From an uncultured Coriobacteriaceae bacterium (GTDB taxonomy: Bacteria > Actinomycetota > Coriobacteriia > Coriobacteriales > Atopobiaceae), in NCBI GenBank assembly GCA_902791035.1, contig CADAUA010000004.1, positions 1-64,000 of the forward strand: a stretch of DNA of 64,000 nt, given 5' to 3'. The position numbers and the translations under genes are program-made. Every line of letters begins with the position of its first letter. Position 1 is the first letter of the stretch. Positions 48,958 to 56,072 of this stretch are shown here, piece by piece. Under the pieces are notes generated by a model. That model was not told where the DNA came from, made no database searches, and saw only the letters and a list, made by a program, of their open reading frames with translations.

Positions 48958-51477
48958 CTAGGCGGCCTCTCCCGCGGCGTTGCCCTCGTTCGCGGTGGCC
49001 TCCGCGGCCTGCCCCTCGCCCTCGGCCTGGGCCTCCCCGTCTTCCTGCGCCAGACTGCCCACGGCGTCGCTCACGAGCTGGGCGTAGGCCTGGGCGCCCG
49101 CCTCGGTGAGGCTCATGCCATCCTCGGCCAGGTAGTCATCGTGTCCCTCGGATGCCCCATACCAGTCGATCACGTCCACGTTGTCGTGCTGTCCGGCCAC
49201 CTCGGCGATGAGGTCGTTGTTGTCCTTGCAGTAGGGGGCGGCCGACCGGCCGTTCACGAACCACAGGTGATGCCCCTCCCCCACGTCGGACACGACTCCC
49301 TCCAGGTCCTCTCGGGCCAGGGGATCAGCGCTCCCGGGCACGACCACGATGGCGTCACCTACGAGGCCCGACTGCAGGTAGGCCTGCAGGGACACCCGTG
49401 TGTCGGGCAGGGGCCGCTCCGCCGTGTCCACGAGGCCCCCGGGGAAGGTGGTCGCCAGCACGTCCGCCGCGCTCATGGCCACCTTGTCGCCCACGATCGT
49501 CACTGCGTAGTGCGTGTTCTCCTCCGTGGGCACCTCGTAGCCCGTGGTGCTCACGATCAGGTCCACGAAGGCCTGGGCGCCCTCGGGCCGCAGGTGGGTG
49601 CCATCGTCCCAGAAGTACTCGCTGTGTCCGGCACTTGCGTCGTACCAGTCGATCACGTGGAAGTTGTCGTACTTGTCCACGGCGGCGCTGATGGCGGAAT
49701 TGGACTTGTCTGTCACGGCACCGGGCGTGCGGACGTTTACGAACCACACCTGGCGCTCGCCCACGGAGTCATGCACCTGCGCCATGAAGTCCTCCGTGAT
49801 GGGACCGTTCGTGCCCACCGAGAAGATCACGGTGTCCCCCACCACGCCCTGGCTCTCGTAGCTCTGGAAGACCGCGAGGGCGTCGGAGGGCTGGCGGCTC
49901 ACCTTTGAGTCCATCTGCCCGTGCGGGAAGGCAGCGGAGAACTGGTCCTTGGCCCCGAGCGAGACGGAGTCGCCCACGAGCATCACGTCGTAGACGCCGT
50001 CCACCAGGGGCTTCTTGAGGCTGGCCTGCATGACGCGCGGCGCGTCGCCGGCGTCCGCGCCCTCGTCGGGTACGGTGACAAGGCCCACCACACCCACGAC
50101 GGCCGCGACCAGGAAGGCAAGGACGCAGACACGACCCGCCATGAGCTGCCAGGTGCCCCCAGAGGCAGCTGGGCGCCGAGCGGGACCCCGGTCGTGCGGG
50201 CCACGGCCATCGGGGCGACCGCCGCGATGGCCACTGGCCGCGGGCAGGGCGTCCTTCGCCTGGCCGCGGCCAAGGAGCCTGGCGGCAAGGGGCGCCACCC
50301 CCGAGGGACCCTTGCGCCACGGGTGCTCCACCAGGCGGTAGGAGGCCTCGGCCACCGCGAATACGAGCGCCAGCTGCAGCAACACCTCCCACCAGGCCTT
50401 GGGGAGGGTCGCGTTGCGCGGGTTGAGGAGCTCCACGATCGGGTAGTGCCAGAGGTAGATGGCGTAGGAGCGCGATCCTATCCAGGCAAGGGGCTTCCAC
50501 GAGAGCACGCGAGACGCCAGGGTGTCCGGCACGAGCAGGGCTGCAAGCGCGACAGCCGCCACGACGGAGCAGAGGACCGTACCACCGTAGTAGGAGAAGT
50601 TGGAGTAGCCGTCCGTGACACCCATCATGACCACGAGCGCCGCGGGCGCTGCCACCGCGGCCACCTGGATGGCCGTCTGGGCGCCGAGCGAATAGGCGGA
50701 GAGCGGCCGCGCCGACGTGCGCCCGAAGGGCACCTCGATGGCCAGCAGGGCGCCTATGAGGAGCGAGAAGGCCCGGGTGTCGGTACCGTAGTAGCTGCGC
50801 GAGGGATCCTGGCCCGGCGTGTAGAGGACCGCCATGGCCACCGCGGAGGCGGCTATGGCCACCAGGAGCCCCAGACCCAGGCTGCGTCTGTGCGTGCGGC
50901 GGCGCAGGAGCAGGTAGAGGACAGGCGGCCAGAGGAGGAAGAACTGGGCCTCGATGGCAAGCGACCAGAAGTGCGTGAGCGGCGAGGGGGCCTCGGCCGC
51001 GGCGAAGTAGGACTCCTGACGGATTATCTTGGACCAGTTGAGCACCATGAGGAGGGCGGGCAGGAGGTCCTGGCGGAACTTCGTGAGGAGCAGATGGTTG
51101 CTCGCCGTGAGCACGCAGGCCGTGACCAGCAGAAAGGCCACCACCTGCGGCATGAGGCGCCAGAATCGGCGCTTCCAATAGCCCGGCAGGTCGATGGAGC
51201 CAGTCGAGCCCATCTCGCGCATGAGGCCCGCCGTTGCCAGGTAGCCGGAGAGGACGAAGAGGACGGTCACGCCCAAGAGGCCTCCCCCACACCAGGAGAG
51301 TCCCATGTGGTAGAGGACCACGCCCACGCAGCAGATGGCGCGCAGGCCGTCAAGCGAGGTCACATGCCTGCCTGCGGGCTTCTTCCCCTGTGGCCTTCTC
51401 GCCTGACGCGCCCCTCCTTGGACCGACGACCTGTTCACAACCGGCTTGCCTTGAACCGAACGAGCACTTCTTGCCAT
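48958..51477 (-). CDS. Acyltransferase-3 membrane protein with two C-terminal SGNH-type domains
   Basis: The protein has about 839 residues. The N-terminal part is an OafA-like acyltransferase-3: LDGLRAICCVGVVLYHMGLSW carries the catalytic His, with about ten spans to residue 430, then a linker and one more span near 460-480. Two soluble SGNH-hydrolase-like domains follow. The first (about 490-640) keeps all catalytic blocks: GDSVSLG, VGTNG and DGTHLRPEG. The second (about 650-800) aligns along its length (VIDWYGASEGH..Y) but reads GDKVAMS, PGSAD and EDGMSLTEAG, so Ser, Asn and His are lost. It is predicted to O-acetylate a cell-wall polymer. The tail is Glu/Ala-rich. A GTG at 51483 is an alternative start. 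Confidence 0.9.
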   Translation of the reverse strand: MARSARSVQGKPVVNRSSVQGGARQARRPQGKKPAGRHVTSLDGLRAICCVGVVLYHMGLSWCGGGLLGVTVLFVLSGYLATAGLMREMGSTGSIDLPGYWKRRFWRLMPQVVAFLLVTACVLTASNHLLLTKFRQDLLPALLMVLNWSKIIRQESYFAAAEAPSPLTHFWSLAIEAQFFLLWPPVLYLLLRRRTHRRSLGLGLLVAIAASAVAMAVLYTPGQDPSRSYYGTDTRAFSLLIGALLAIEVPFGRTSARPLSAYSLGAQTAIQVAAVAAPAALVVMMGVTDGYSNFSYYGGTVLCSVVAAVALAALLVPDTLASRVLSWKPLAWIGSRSYAIYLWHYPIVELLNPRNATLPKAWWEVLLQLALVFAVAEASYRLVEHPWRKGPSGVAPLAARLLGRGQAKDALPAASGHRGGRPDGRGPHDRGPARRPAASGGTWQLMAGRVCVLAFLVAAVVGVVGLVTVPDEGADAGDAPRVMQASLKKPLVDGVYDVMLVGDSVSLGAKDQFSAAFPHGQMDSKVSRQPSDALAVFQSYESQGVVGDTVIFSVGTNGPITEDFMAQVHDSVGERQVWFVNVRTPGAVTDKSNSAISAAVDKYDNFHVIDWYDASAGHSEYFWDDGTHLRPEGAQAFVDLIVSTTGYEVPTEENTHYAVTIVGDKVAMSAADVLATTFPGGLVDTAERPLPDTRVSLQAYLQSGLVGDAIVVVPGSADPLAREDLEGVVSDVGEGHHLWFVNGRSAAPYCKDNNDLIAEVAGQHDNVDVIDWYGASEGHDDYLAEDGMSLTEAGAQAYAQLVSDAVGSLAQEDGEAQAEGEGQAAEATANEGNAAGEAA

Positions 51478-51587
51478 CTTCACCCACAACTCTCCCGCAC
51501 ACCGTCGTAGGGGCGATTATAGCGCGGTTCAGCTAGGCTTCAGGCAGGCTGGAACGTAATGGGTATGGCCCGCTGTCCAGGAAGGGA

Positions 51588-51754
51588 AAGCCGCCCCCTG
51601 CGGTGGTAGAAATGAACCCACCTCTCATAAGGTGGGTGCCCTCATCGCGCGTTCCGGCTTCCTCAACAACGGAGGATCCCCGTACTGAACACGAGATATC
51701 GGGCTCCCTCAAAACGCTTGTCGGTTCACCCAGTTTTCACCGCAGGGGAACGAC
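51588..51754 (-). ncRNA. ssrS: Probable 6S RNA
   Basis: The minus strand gives a rod about 165 bases long. The closing stem CCCCTGCGGTG (51748-51738) pairs exactly with CACCGCAGGGG (51605-51595). The 3' strand carries the hairpin CACCCACCT-n5-AGGTGGGTTCA, which resembles the 3' hairpin found in many 6S RNAs. A -10 hexamer CATAAT (51766-51761) fits a start at about 51754. 6S RNA binds RNA polymerase in stationary phase. It sits in a gene-free gap between the acyltransferase and wecA-like genes. Recognition is by eye and needs a covariance search. Confidence 0.7.
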
Positions 51755-51975
51755 AAGCCCATTATGGGGCAACCGGCAGCGGATTCCAGTCTTGACATGA
51801 GGGCGCTCGGTGTGCGACCGCAGGCACGCCGCGAACGCCGCATAAGGTATGCATGGGCTGTGCAGCGGATGGCGCGATGAGCTGCGACTTACTGTATTAT
51901 CTCTGGGATACGGCTGGTAGCGTACCGGTCTGCGGACACCTGAAGGACGCAACGCGGAAGGAGGTCTGTCCGAGG

Positions 51976-53163
51976 ATGTGGCTCCCCTACGCATGCCTCT
52001 TCGCGGCAGCGCTCCTCACAGCCCTCGCCCTCACCCCCGTGGCGCGCAGGTTCGCCATCCGCGTGGGTGCCGTAGACAAGCCCGGCGCCCGGCGCGTCAA
52101 CAAGCGCCCCATCCCCCGCATGGGTGGCATCGCGATCTTTGCCGGCATCGCCGTTGCCTTTCTGCTCCAGCATCTGGGCACGCGCTTCCTGGGCTGGCCG
52201 CGCGTGCTGGAGTCGTCCCCGCGCCTGGACGTGGACTATGCCTACGTCTGCGTGGCCTTCGTAATTATCTTCGTGACGGGCCTTCTGGACGATCGCTACT
52301 CCCTCTCCCCCAGGGCAAAGCTCCTGGGGCAGGTCCTGGCCGCGACCGTGGCAGCAGCCGGTGGCCTCGTCATAGGTGCCATCGCCGACCCCACCAAGCC
52401 TGGCGCTGTCATCGAGCTCGGCTGGCTGACCTACCCCGCGACCGTGGTCTACCTCGTGGCATACGTGAATATCATCAACCTCATCGACGGGCTCGATGGC
52501 CTGGCGGCAGGTATCAGCACGATTGCCAGCGCCACCATGTTCGTCCTCTCCGTGTGGGCGGGCAGGCTCGATGCCGCGGCGCTCTCCGTTTCGGTCTGCG
52601 GTGCCGCGCTGGGCTTCCTCCGCTACAACTTCCATCCCGCATCGATCTTCATGGGTGACTCAGGATCCCTCACGCTCGGCTTTGCCCTGGGGACCATCTC
52701 GCTCCTCTCGGTAACCCGCTTTGCCGGCCTCACCACGATCATCGTCCCCCTCGTGATCGCCGGGATCCCCATCATCGACACCTTCTCAGCCATCGTGCGA
52801 CGCACGCGTGCCCACGTGAGCGTGGGGCAGGCAGATCGCGGCCACATCCACCACCGCCTGCTTGCCGAGGGCTACGACCAGCGCCAGGCCGTCCTCGTGA
52901 TGTACGCCTGGACCGCACTCCTCTGCGTGGGCGCACTGGTCATGACGCAAGTCCAGACCGTGCCGCGCATCGTCATCTTCCTTGCCCTGCTCGTGGGGTC
53001 CACGCTCTTCGCTCGGCACCTGCACCTCTTCGAGCCGGTCCTGCTCCACCACCGCGACCCCAAGACCGGCAAAGACAAGCTCGTCTCCCCCGACGACACC
53101 GCCTTCATCAAGGAGGCGGAGAGGTTCGAGGAGGAGCACGAGCATCACCACCTGGGCCTCTAG
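51976..53163 (+). CDS. Undecaprenyl-phosphate sugar-1-phosphate transferase (WecA/TagO-like)
   Basis: The protein has 395 residues with about eleven spans. It links a sugar-1-phosphate (usually GlcNAc-1-P) to undecaprenyl phosphate, starting teichoic acid or polysaccharide synthesis on the inner membrane face. Family motifs are DKPGARRVNKRPIPRMGG, the Mg-binding GLLDDRYSLSP, NIINLIDGLDGLAAG, FMGDSGSLTLGF, and the WecA-type HIHHRLL near residue 295. The His-rich C-terminal tail (EEEHEHHHLGL) is unusual and might bind metal. The ATG at 51976 is preceded by AAGGAGG at 11 bases, rather far. It is convergent with rplT. Confidence 0.92.
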   Translation: MWLPYACLFAAALLTALALTPVARRFAIRVGAVDKPGARRVNKRPIPRMGGIAIFAGIAVAFLLQHLGTRFLGWPRVLESSPRLDVDYAYVCVAFVIIFVTGLLDDRYSLSPRAKLLGQVLAATVAAAGGLVIGAIADPTKPGAVIELGWLTYPATVVYLVAYVNIINLIDGLDGLAAGISTIASATMFVLSVWAGRLDAAALSVSVCGAALGFLRYNFHPASIFMGDSGSLTLGFALGTISLLSVTRFAGLTTIIVPLVIAGIPIIDTFSAIVRRTRAHVSVGQADRGHIHHRLLAEGYDQRQAVLVMYAWTALLCVGALVMTQVQTVPRIVIFLALLVGSTLFARHLHLFEPVLLHHRDPKTGKDKLVSPDDTAFIKEAERFEEEHEHHHLGL

Positions 53164-53170
53164 GATGACA

Positions 53171-53211
53171 GTGGGTGGGCGCTAGGGGGTACTCCCCTGG
53201 TGCCCACCCAC
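53171..53211. repeat. Palindrome D, third copy
   Basis: GTGGGTGGGCGCTAGGGGGT pairs with ACTCCCCTGGTGCCCACCCAC as a nearly perfect palindrome. It is closely related to 22421-22450 and lies 7 bases after the wecA-like stop codon. Confidence 0.85.
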
Positions 53212-53222
53212 GCGCAAGAGGA

Positions 53223-53252
53223 GGGGCGGGACACCCTAGGATGTCCCGCCCC
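53223..53252. terminator. Terminator hairpin between wecA-like gene and rplT
   Basis: GGGGCGGGACA-n8-TGTCCCGCCCC is an 11-bp perfect stem, 23 bases past the rplT stop codon on the minus strand. The tail there is TCCTCTTG, so the T-run is weak. Confidence 0.7.
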
Positions 53253-53275
53253 TTGAACGTCGAATGTGCCGAAGG

Positions 53276-53641
53276 CTACTGGGCGTCGGCGATGGCCTTC
53301 TTGGCCACGTTGGCCAGGTCGGCAAAGGCAGCCTCGTCGTCGTAGGCGATCTGCGCGAGGACCTTGCGGTCGAGCTCGACGCCAGCGAGCTTGAGGCCGT
53401 GCATGAACTGGCTGTAGGACAGGTCGTTCATCCTGGCAGCCGCGTTGATGCGCTGGATCCAGAGGGCGCGGATGTCGCGCTTCTTGTTGCGGCGGTCACG
53501 GTAGGCATACTGGCCAGAGTGCTGGGCCTGCTCCTTCATGCCACGGAAGGTACGGGAGGAGGTTCCGTAGTAGCCCTTGGTGCGCTCGACGAGGGTCTGG
53601 CGCTTCTTGCGGCCGGCGACCGCGCGCTTGATACGTGCCAT
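53276..53641 (-). CDS. rplT: 50S ribosomal protein L20
   Basis: The 121-residue basic protein of the large subunit is needed for early assembly. It opens [20 protein letters not shown] and continues with [20 protein letters not shown], as in all L20 proteins. It is the last gene of infC-rpmI-rplT, which is autoregulated by L20 in Bacillus and E. coli. Full length for the family. Confidence 0.98.
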   Translation of the reverse strand: MARIKRAVAGRKKRQTLVERTKGYYGTSSRTFRGMKEQAQHSGQYAYRDRRNKKRDIRALWIQRINAAARMNDLSYSQFMHGLKLAGVELDRKVLAQIAYDDEAAFADLANVAKKAIADAQ

Positions 53642-53683
53642 ATCTGATCAACTCCTAGTTGCTGTTGTGCGAGGTCTGCTTGC

Positions 53684-53878
53684 CTACTGGCCCATGCGCT
53701 GCGAGATCACGTGCACGTCACCCGGGGCGGCGACGGTCTCCTTGCGGAAGCCGCGGATGCGCTTCTGGGACTTCTTGGTGAGGATGTGGCTCTTGTAGGC
53801 CTTGCCGCGCATGATCTTGCCGGTGCCGGTGCGACGGAAACGCTTCGCCGTACCCTTGTGAGTCTTCATCTTAGGCAT
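53684..53878 (-). CDS. rpmI: 50S ribosomal protein L35
   Basis: The 64-residue protein opens [20 protein letters not shown] and has [20 protein letters not shown], diagnostic of L35. The start is the ATG at 53878, 4 bases after the infC stop; it is much shorter than the surrounding open frame. It lies between infC and rplT, the classical order. Confidence 0.98.
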   Translation of the reverse strand: MPKMKTHKGTAKRFRRTGTGKIMRGKAYKSHILTKKSQKRIRGFRKETVAAPGDVHVISQRMGQ

Positions 53879-53882
53879 GCTG

Positions 53883-54491
53883 CTACTCCTTCGTGTCCTT
53901 GTCGTCGTCCTGCTCGTCCGGCACGTTGTCGAACGCGCCCTTAATGGGGGCGACGAGCATGTGCATGTTGCGACCCTCCATGATGGGCTTCTGCTCCACC
54001 GTGGCGTAGGGCTTGAGGTCCTCGGCCAGACGGTCGAGCACGATGCGGCCCTGTTCGGGGTGGGCCATCTCACGACCGCGGAACATGATCGTGATCTTCA
54101 CGCGAGCGCCCTTCTTGAGGAAGCGCATCACGTGGCCCTTCTTGGTCTCGTAGTCGCCAACGTCGATCTTGGGACGGAACTTCATCTCCTTGATCTCGAC
54201 CTTGGCCTGGTTCTTGCGGGCCGCCTTGGCCTTGCGCGCCTGCTCGTACTTGTACTTGCTGTAGTCGAGCACCTTGCAAACGGGGGGCTCGGCATTGGGC
54301 GCGATCTCGACCAGGTCCATGCCCTGCTCGCGCGCGATGCGAAGCGCGTCCTTGACTCCAAAGAGACCGAGCTGCGACCCGTCCACGCCGATGAGGCGGC
54401 AGGTGCGGGACGTGATTTCCTCGTTGACGCGAGGGCCGTCGTTCCTAGCTATCTCTAAGCACCTTCCCTTCCGTGCGGCTCGGCGCCGCAT
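53883..54491 (-). CDS. infC: Translation initiation factor IF-3
   Basis: The protein has about 202 residues. The N-terminal domain ([25 protein letters not shown]), the linker and the C-terminal domain ([31 protein letters not shown]) are complete. IF-3 binds the 30S subunit and polices start codons. Start choice is open. The ATG at 54491 (MRRRAARKG) has GGGAG 7 bases upstream, but the site lies in a hairpin. An ATA at 54452, right after a GGAAGGGAAGG stretch, would give [13 protein letters not shown]. That is closer to the E. coli start, which is also a rare codon (ATT). A polar C-terminal tail ([11 protein letters not shown]) extends beyond most IF-3 proteins. Confidence 0.93.
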   Translation of the reverse strand: MRRRAARKGRCLEIARNDGPRVNEEITSRTCRLIGVDGSQLGLFGVKDALRIAREQGMDLVEIAPNAEPPVCKVLDYSKYKYEQARKAKAARKNQAKVEIKEMKFRPKIDVGDYETKKGHVMRFLKKGARVKITIMFRGREMAHPEQGRIVLDRLAEDLKPYATVEQKPIMEGRNMHMLVAPIKGAFDNVPDEQDDDKDTKE

Positions 54492-54498
54492 GTCAAAA

Positions 54499-54524
54499 CT
54501 CCCGACGCCTATAGCCGCCGGGAG
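54499..54524 (-). promoter_or_regulatory. Hairpin masking the infC ribosome binding site
   Basis: On the minus strand CTCCCGGCG (54524-54516) pairs with CGTCGGGAG (54507-54499), with one G-U pair and an 8-base loop. The 3' arm is the GGGAG that would serve the ATG at 54491. A second stem, CCCCATG...CATGGGG, lies just upstream (about 54530-54550). It looks like an autoregulatory leader of the IF-3/L20 kind. Confidence 0.5.
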
Positions 54525-54864
54525 ACGAACCCCCATGTGCCCATGGGGTGTGAGATGTGCTTCTCTTCGTCTGACCAGACGGCTGCCCGCAGGCGCCGTG
54601 CAGGTGGGGGATGTGGTACCCTCCCCGCTTTGCATAAACACACAAGGGGTACTTTAGCGCGGAAAGGACGCTTGCGCAAGGAGAACTTCGCGCGGACTTC
54701 GCCCGCACGGCTCGCACACAAATACTCGAAGCACCTGCGCGATGTGGTCGGCGTCGTGGTGCACGAAACATGCTGCACGGGGCTATGCACCACCTGCGAC
54801 GCTCTATGCACAAGACCCATCTACTCTTGCGTTCCTGCAGGTAGATGAGCCAATTTTCTTCTGG

Positions 54865-54947
54865 TGCCCGAGGTGGGGGTCGAACCCACACGTAGTCACC
54901 TACGGCGGATTTTGAGTCCGCTGCGTCTGCCATTCCGCCACTCGGGC
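54865..54947 (-). tRNA. tRNA-Leu (CAA)
   Basis: Acceptor GCCCGAG/CTCGGGC, D-arm GGCGGAATGGCAGACGC, anticodon stem GCGGA/TCCGC with loop CTCAAAA (CAA), long variable arm GTAGGTGACTAC, T-arm GTGGG-TTCGACC-CCCAC, A73, encoded CCA at 54862-54864. In contrast to the tRNA-Leu at 2211-2293, all conserved positions are intact. Confidence 0.97.
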
Positions 54948-55084
54948 CTGAGCTGCGTACACACACACGGAGACTATACCAGATGACGCGCCCCGAGGCA
55001 CGAGCGGGTACGCGGCCGAAGGAGCGGGCAACAAGCGCCTGCAGGAGGCCAGGGCGGCTGGCTGGGGTTCATCATCCGGTAGCC

Positions 55085-55358
55085 CAGACGTTGGGAGGAG
55101 GTAACCCCTCCTACCGGGCACTAGGCCTAACGTCTGCAAGAGACGTCCAGACGTTGGGGGCAGGCACCCCCTCCGACCGAGCGCGGAGCCCAATGCCTGC
55201 AGGGGGCCAACACGCTGACCTGCGGTTTTGTCTGGAACGATCGCAGGCGTTTACGACAAGCACCCCTTCCCAACGAAGGAAGGGGCGTTCGTCTGCACGT
55301 ACCCGCAGGCGTTAGGGGTCGAACCCCCTCCGACCGGACGGGCGGCCCAACGGCTGCA
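55085..55358. repeat. Array of four 53-54-bp hairpin units
   Basis: Units at 55085-55138, 55148-55201, 55244-55297 and 55306-55358 all begin CAGRCGTT and end TGCA. Each has complementary or partly complementary ends (CAGACGTT...AACGTCTG is perfect in unit 1) and an inner G-run/C-run hairpin. The inner sequence varies while the length is fixed. The spacers are 9, 42 and 8 bases. The array occupies the gap downstream of the MBL gene and contains no open frame. Confidence 0.85.
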
Positions 55359-55383
55359 CCGCGCCTTATGGGACACCGGTGCC

Positions 55384-56016
55384 TTACCGCAGGAAGGGGT
55401 TTGTCGCCAGCTCGCGCGCCATGGTGGTGGAGGGGCCATGGCCGATGAGAAGGGTGGTGTCGGGCGCGATCTCCTCCCCCATGCGGCGGAGCGACGCCAG
55501 GATGGCCGCCTCGTCACCGCCCGAGAAGTCCGTCCTGCCGTGGGAGCCTGGGAAGAGGGTGTCGCCCACGAATGCCACGCCCTTGGCGGTCCCCTCGCCT
55601 ACGAGAACGATCCCGCCCGGTGTGTGGCCAGGGGTCTCCATCACGCGGAAGCGGGCGGTCCCCACCTCCACCACGTCGCCCTCGGCGAGCGTCCGGTCAG
55701 GCAGCGGCGCATCTGCGTCGTAGGACCGTCCGCTCTCGGCCACCTCACCCGCATGCGTTGCCCGCTCGGCGTCGGCCGCGTGGATGCAGAAGGGGGCGCC
55801 GGTGGCCGCCTTGAGGGCAGCCACGCCGCCCACGTGGTCGCCATGACCGTGCGTGGCCACGATCCAGCGGACCTTCTTGCCCGCCAGCTGCTCGGCGATC
55901 CGGTCGCCGCAGTTGCCAGGGTCCACGACCATGACCTCGCCCGCGGACTCGTACGCATAGCAGTTCGTGTCTATCGGCGGCACCACGAAGACCTGGATGC
56001 TGTCCTTCTCGCTCAT
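55384..56016 (-). CDS. Metallo-beta-lactamase fold hydrolase (glyoxalase II-like)
   Basis: The 210-residue protein has the dinuclear metal motif THGHGDH (about 55-61), the following His in TPGHTPGG, the Asp in FVGDTLFPGSHGR and the last His in LIGHGPST. This pattern and length match the short YcbL/GloB-type thioester hydrolases. Hydrolysis of a thioester or similar small substrate in the cytosol is expected; the substrate is unknown. It lies 56 bp downstream of rel on the same strand, with a palindrome between them. Confidence 0.88.
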   Translation of the reverse strand: MSEKDSIQVFVVPPIDTNCYAYESAGEVMVVDPGNCGDRIAEQLAGKKVRWIVATHGHGDHVGGVAALKAATGAPFCIHAADAERATHAGEVAESGRSYDADAPLPDRTLAEGDVVEVGTARFRVMETPGHTPGGIVLVGEGTAKGVAFVGDTLFPGSHGRTDFSGGDEAAILASLRRMGEEIAPDTTLLIGHGPSTTMARELATNPFLR

Positions 56017-56029
56017 GTATCTCCCCTCG

Positions 56030-56060
56030 TGTCACAAAAGTGTCTGACACCTTTGTGACA
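56030..56060. repeat. GTGACA-type palindrome (family G)
   Basis: TGTCACAAAAGTGTC and GACACCTTTGTGACA are complementary except for one base, around a single central T. It sits between rel and the MBL gene and begins and ends with the TGTCAC/GTGACA word seen in families B and F. Confidence 0.8.
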
Positions 56061-56072
56061 TCACGGTCCTCC

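Noticed and set aside
55085-55358. A CRISPR array or tRNA-like cluster
   Set aside because: The outer ends are constant and the inside varies, opposite to CRISPR. GGGGTCGAACCCC in unit 4 resembles a T-arm, but no cloverleaf can be folded.
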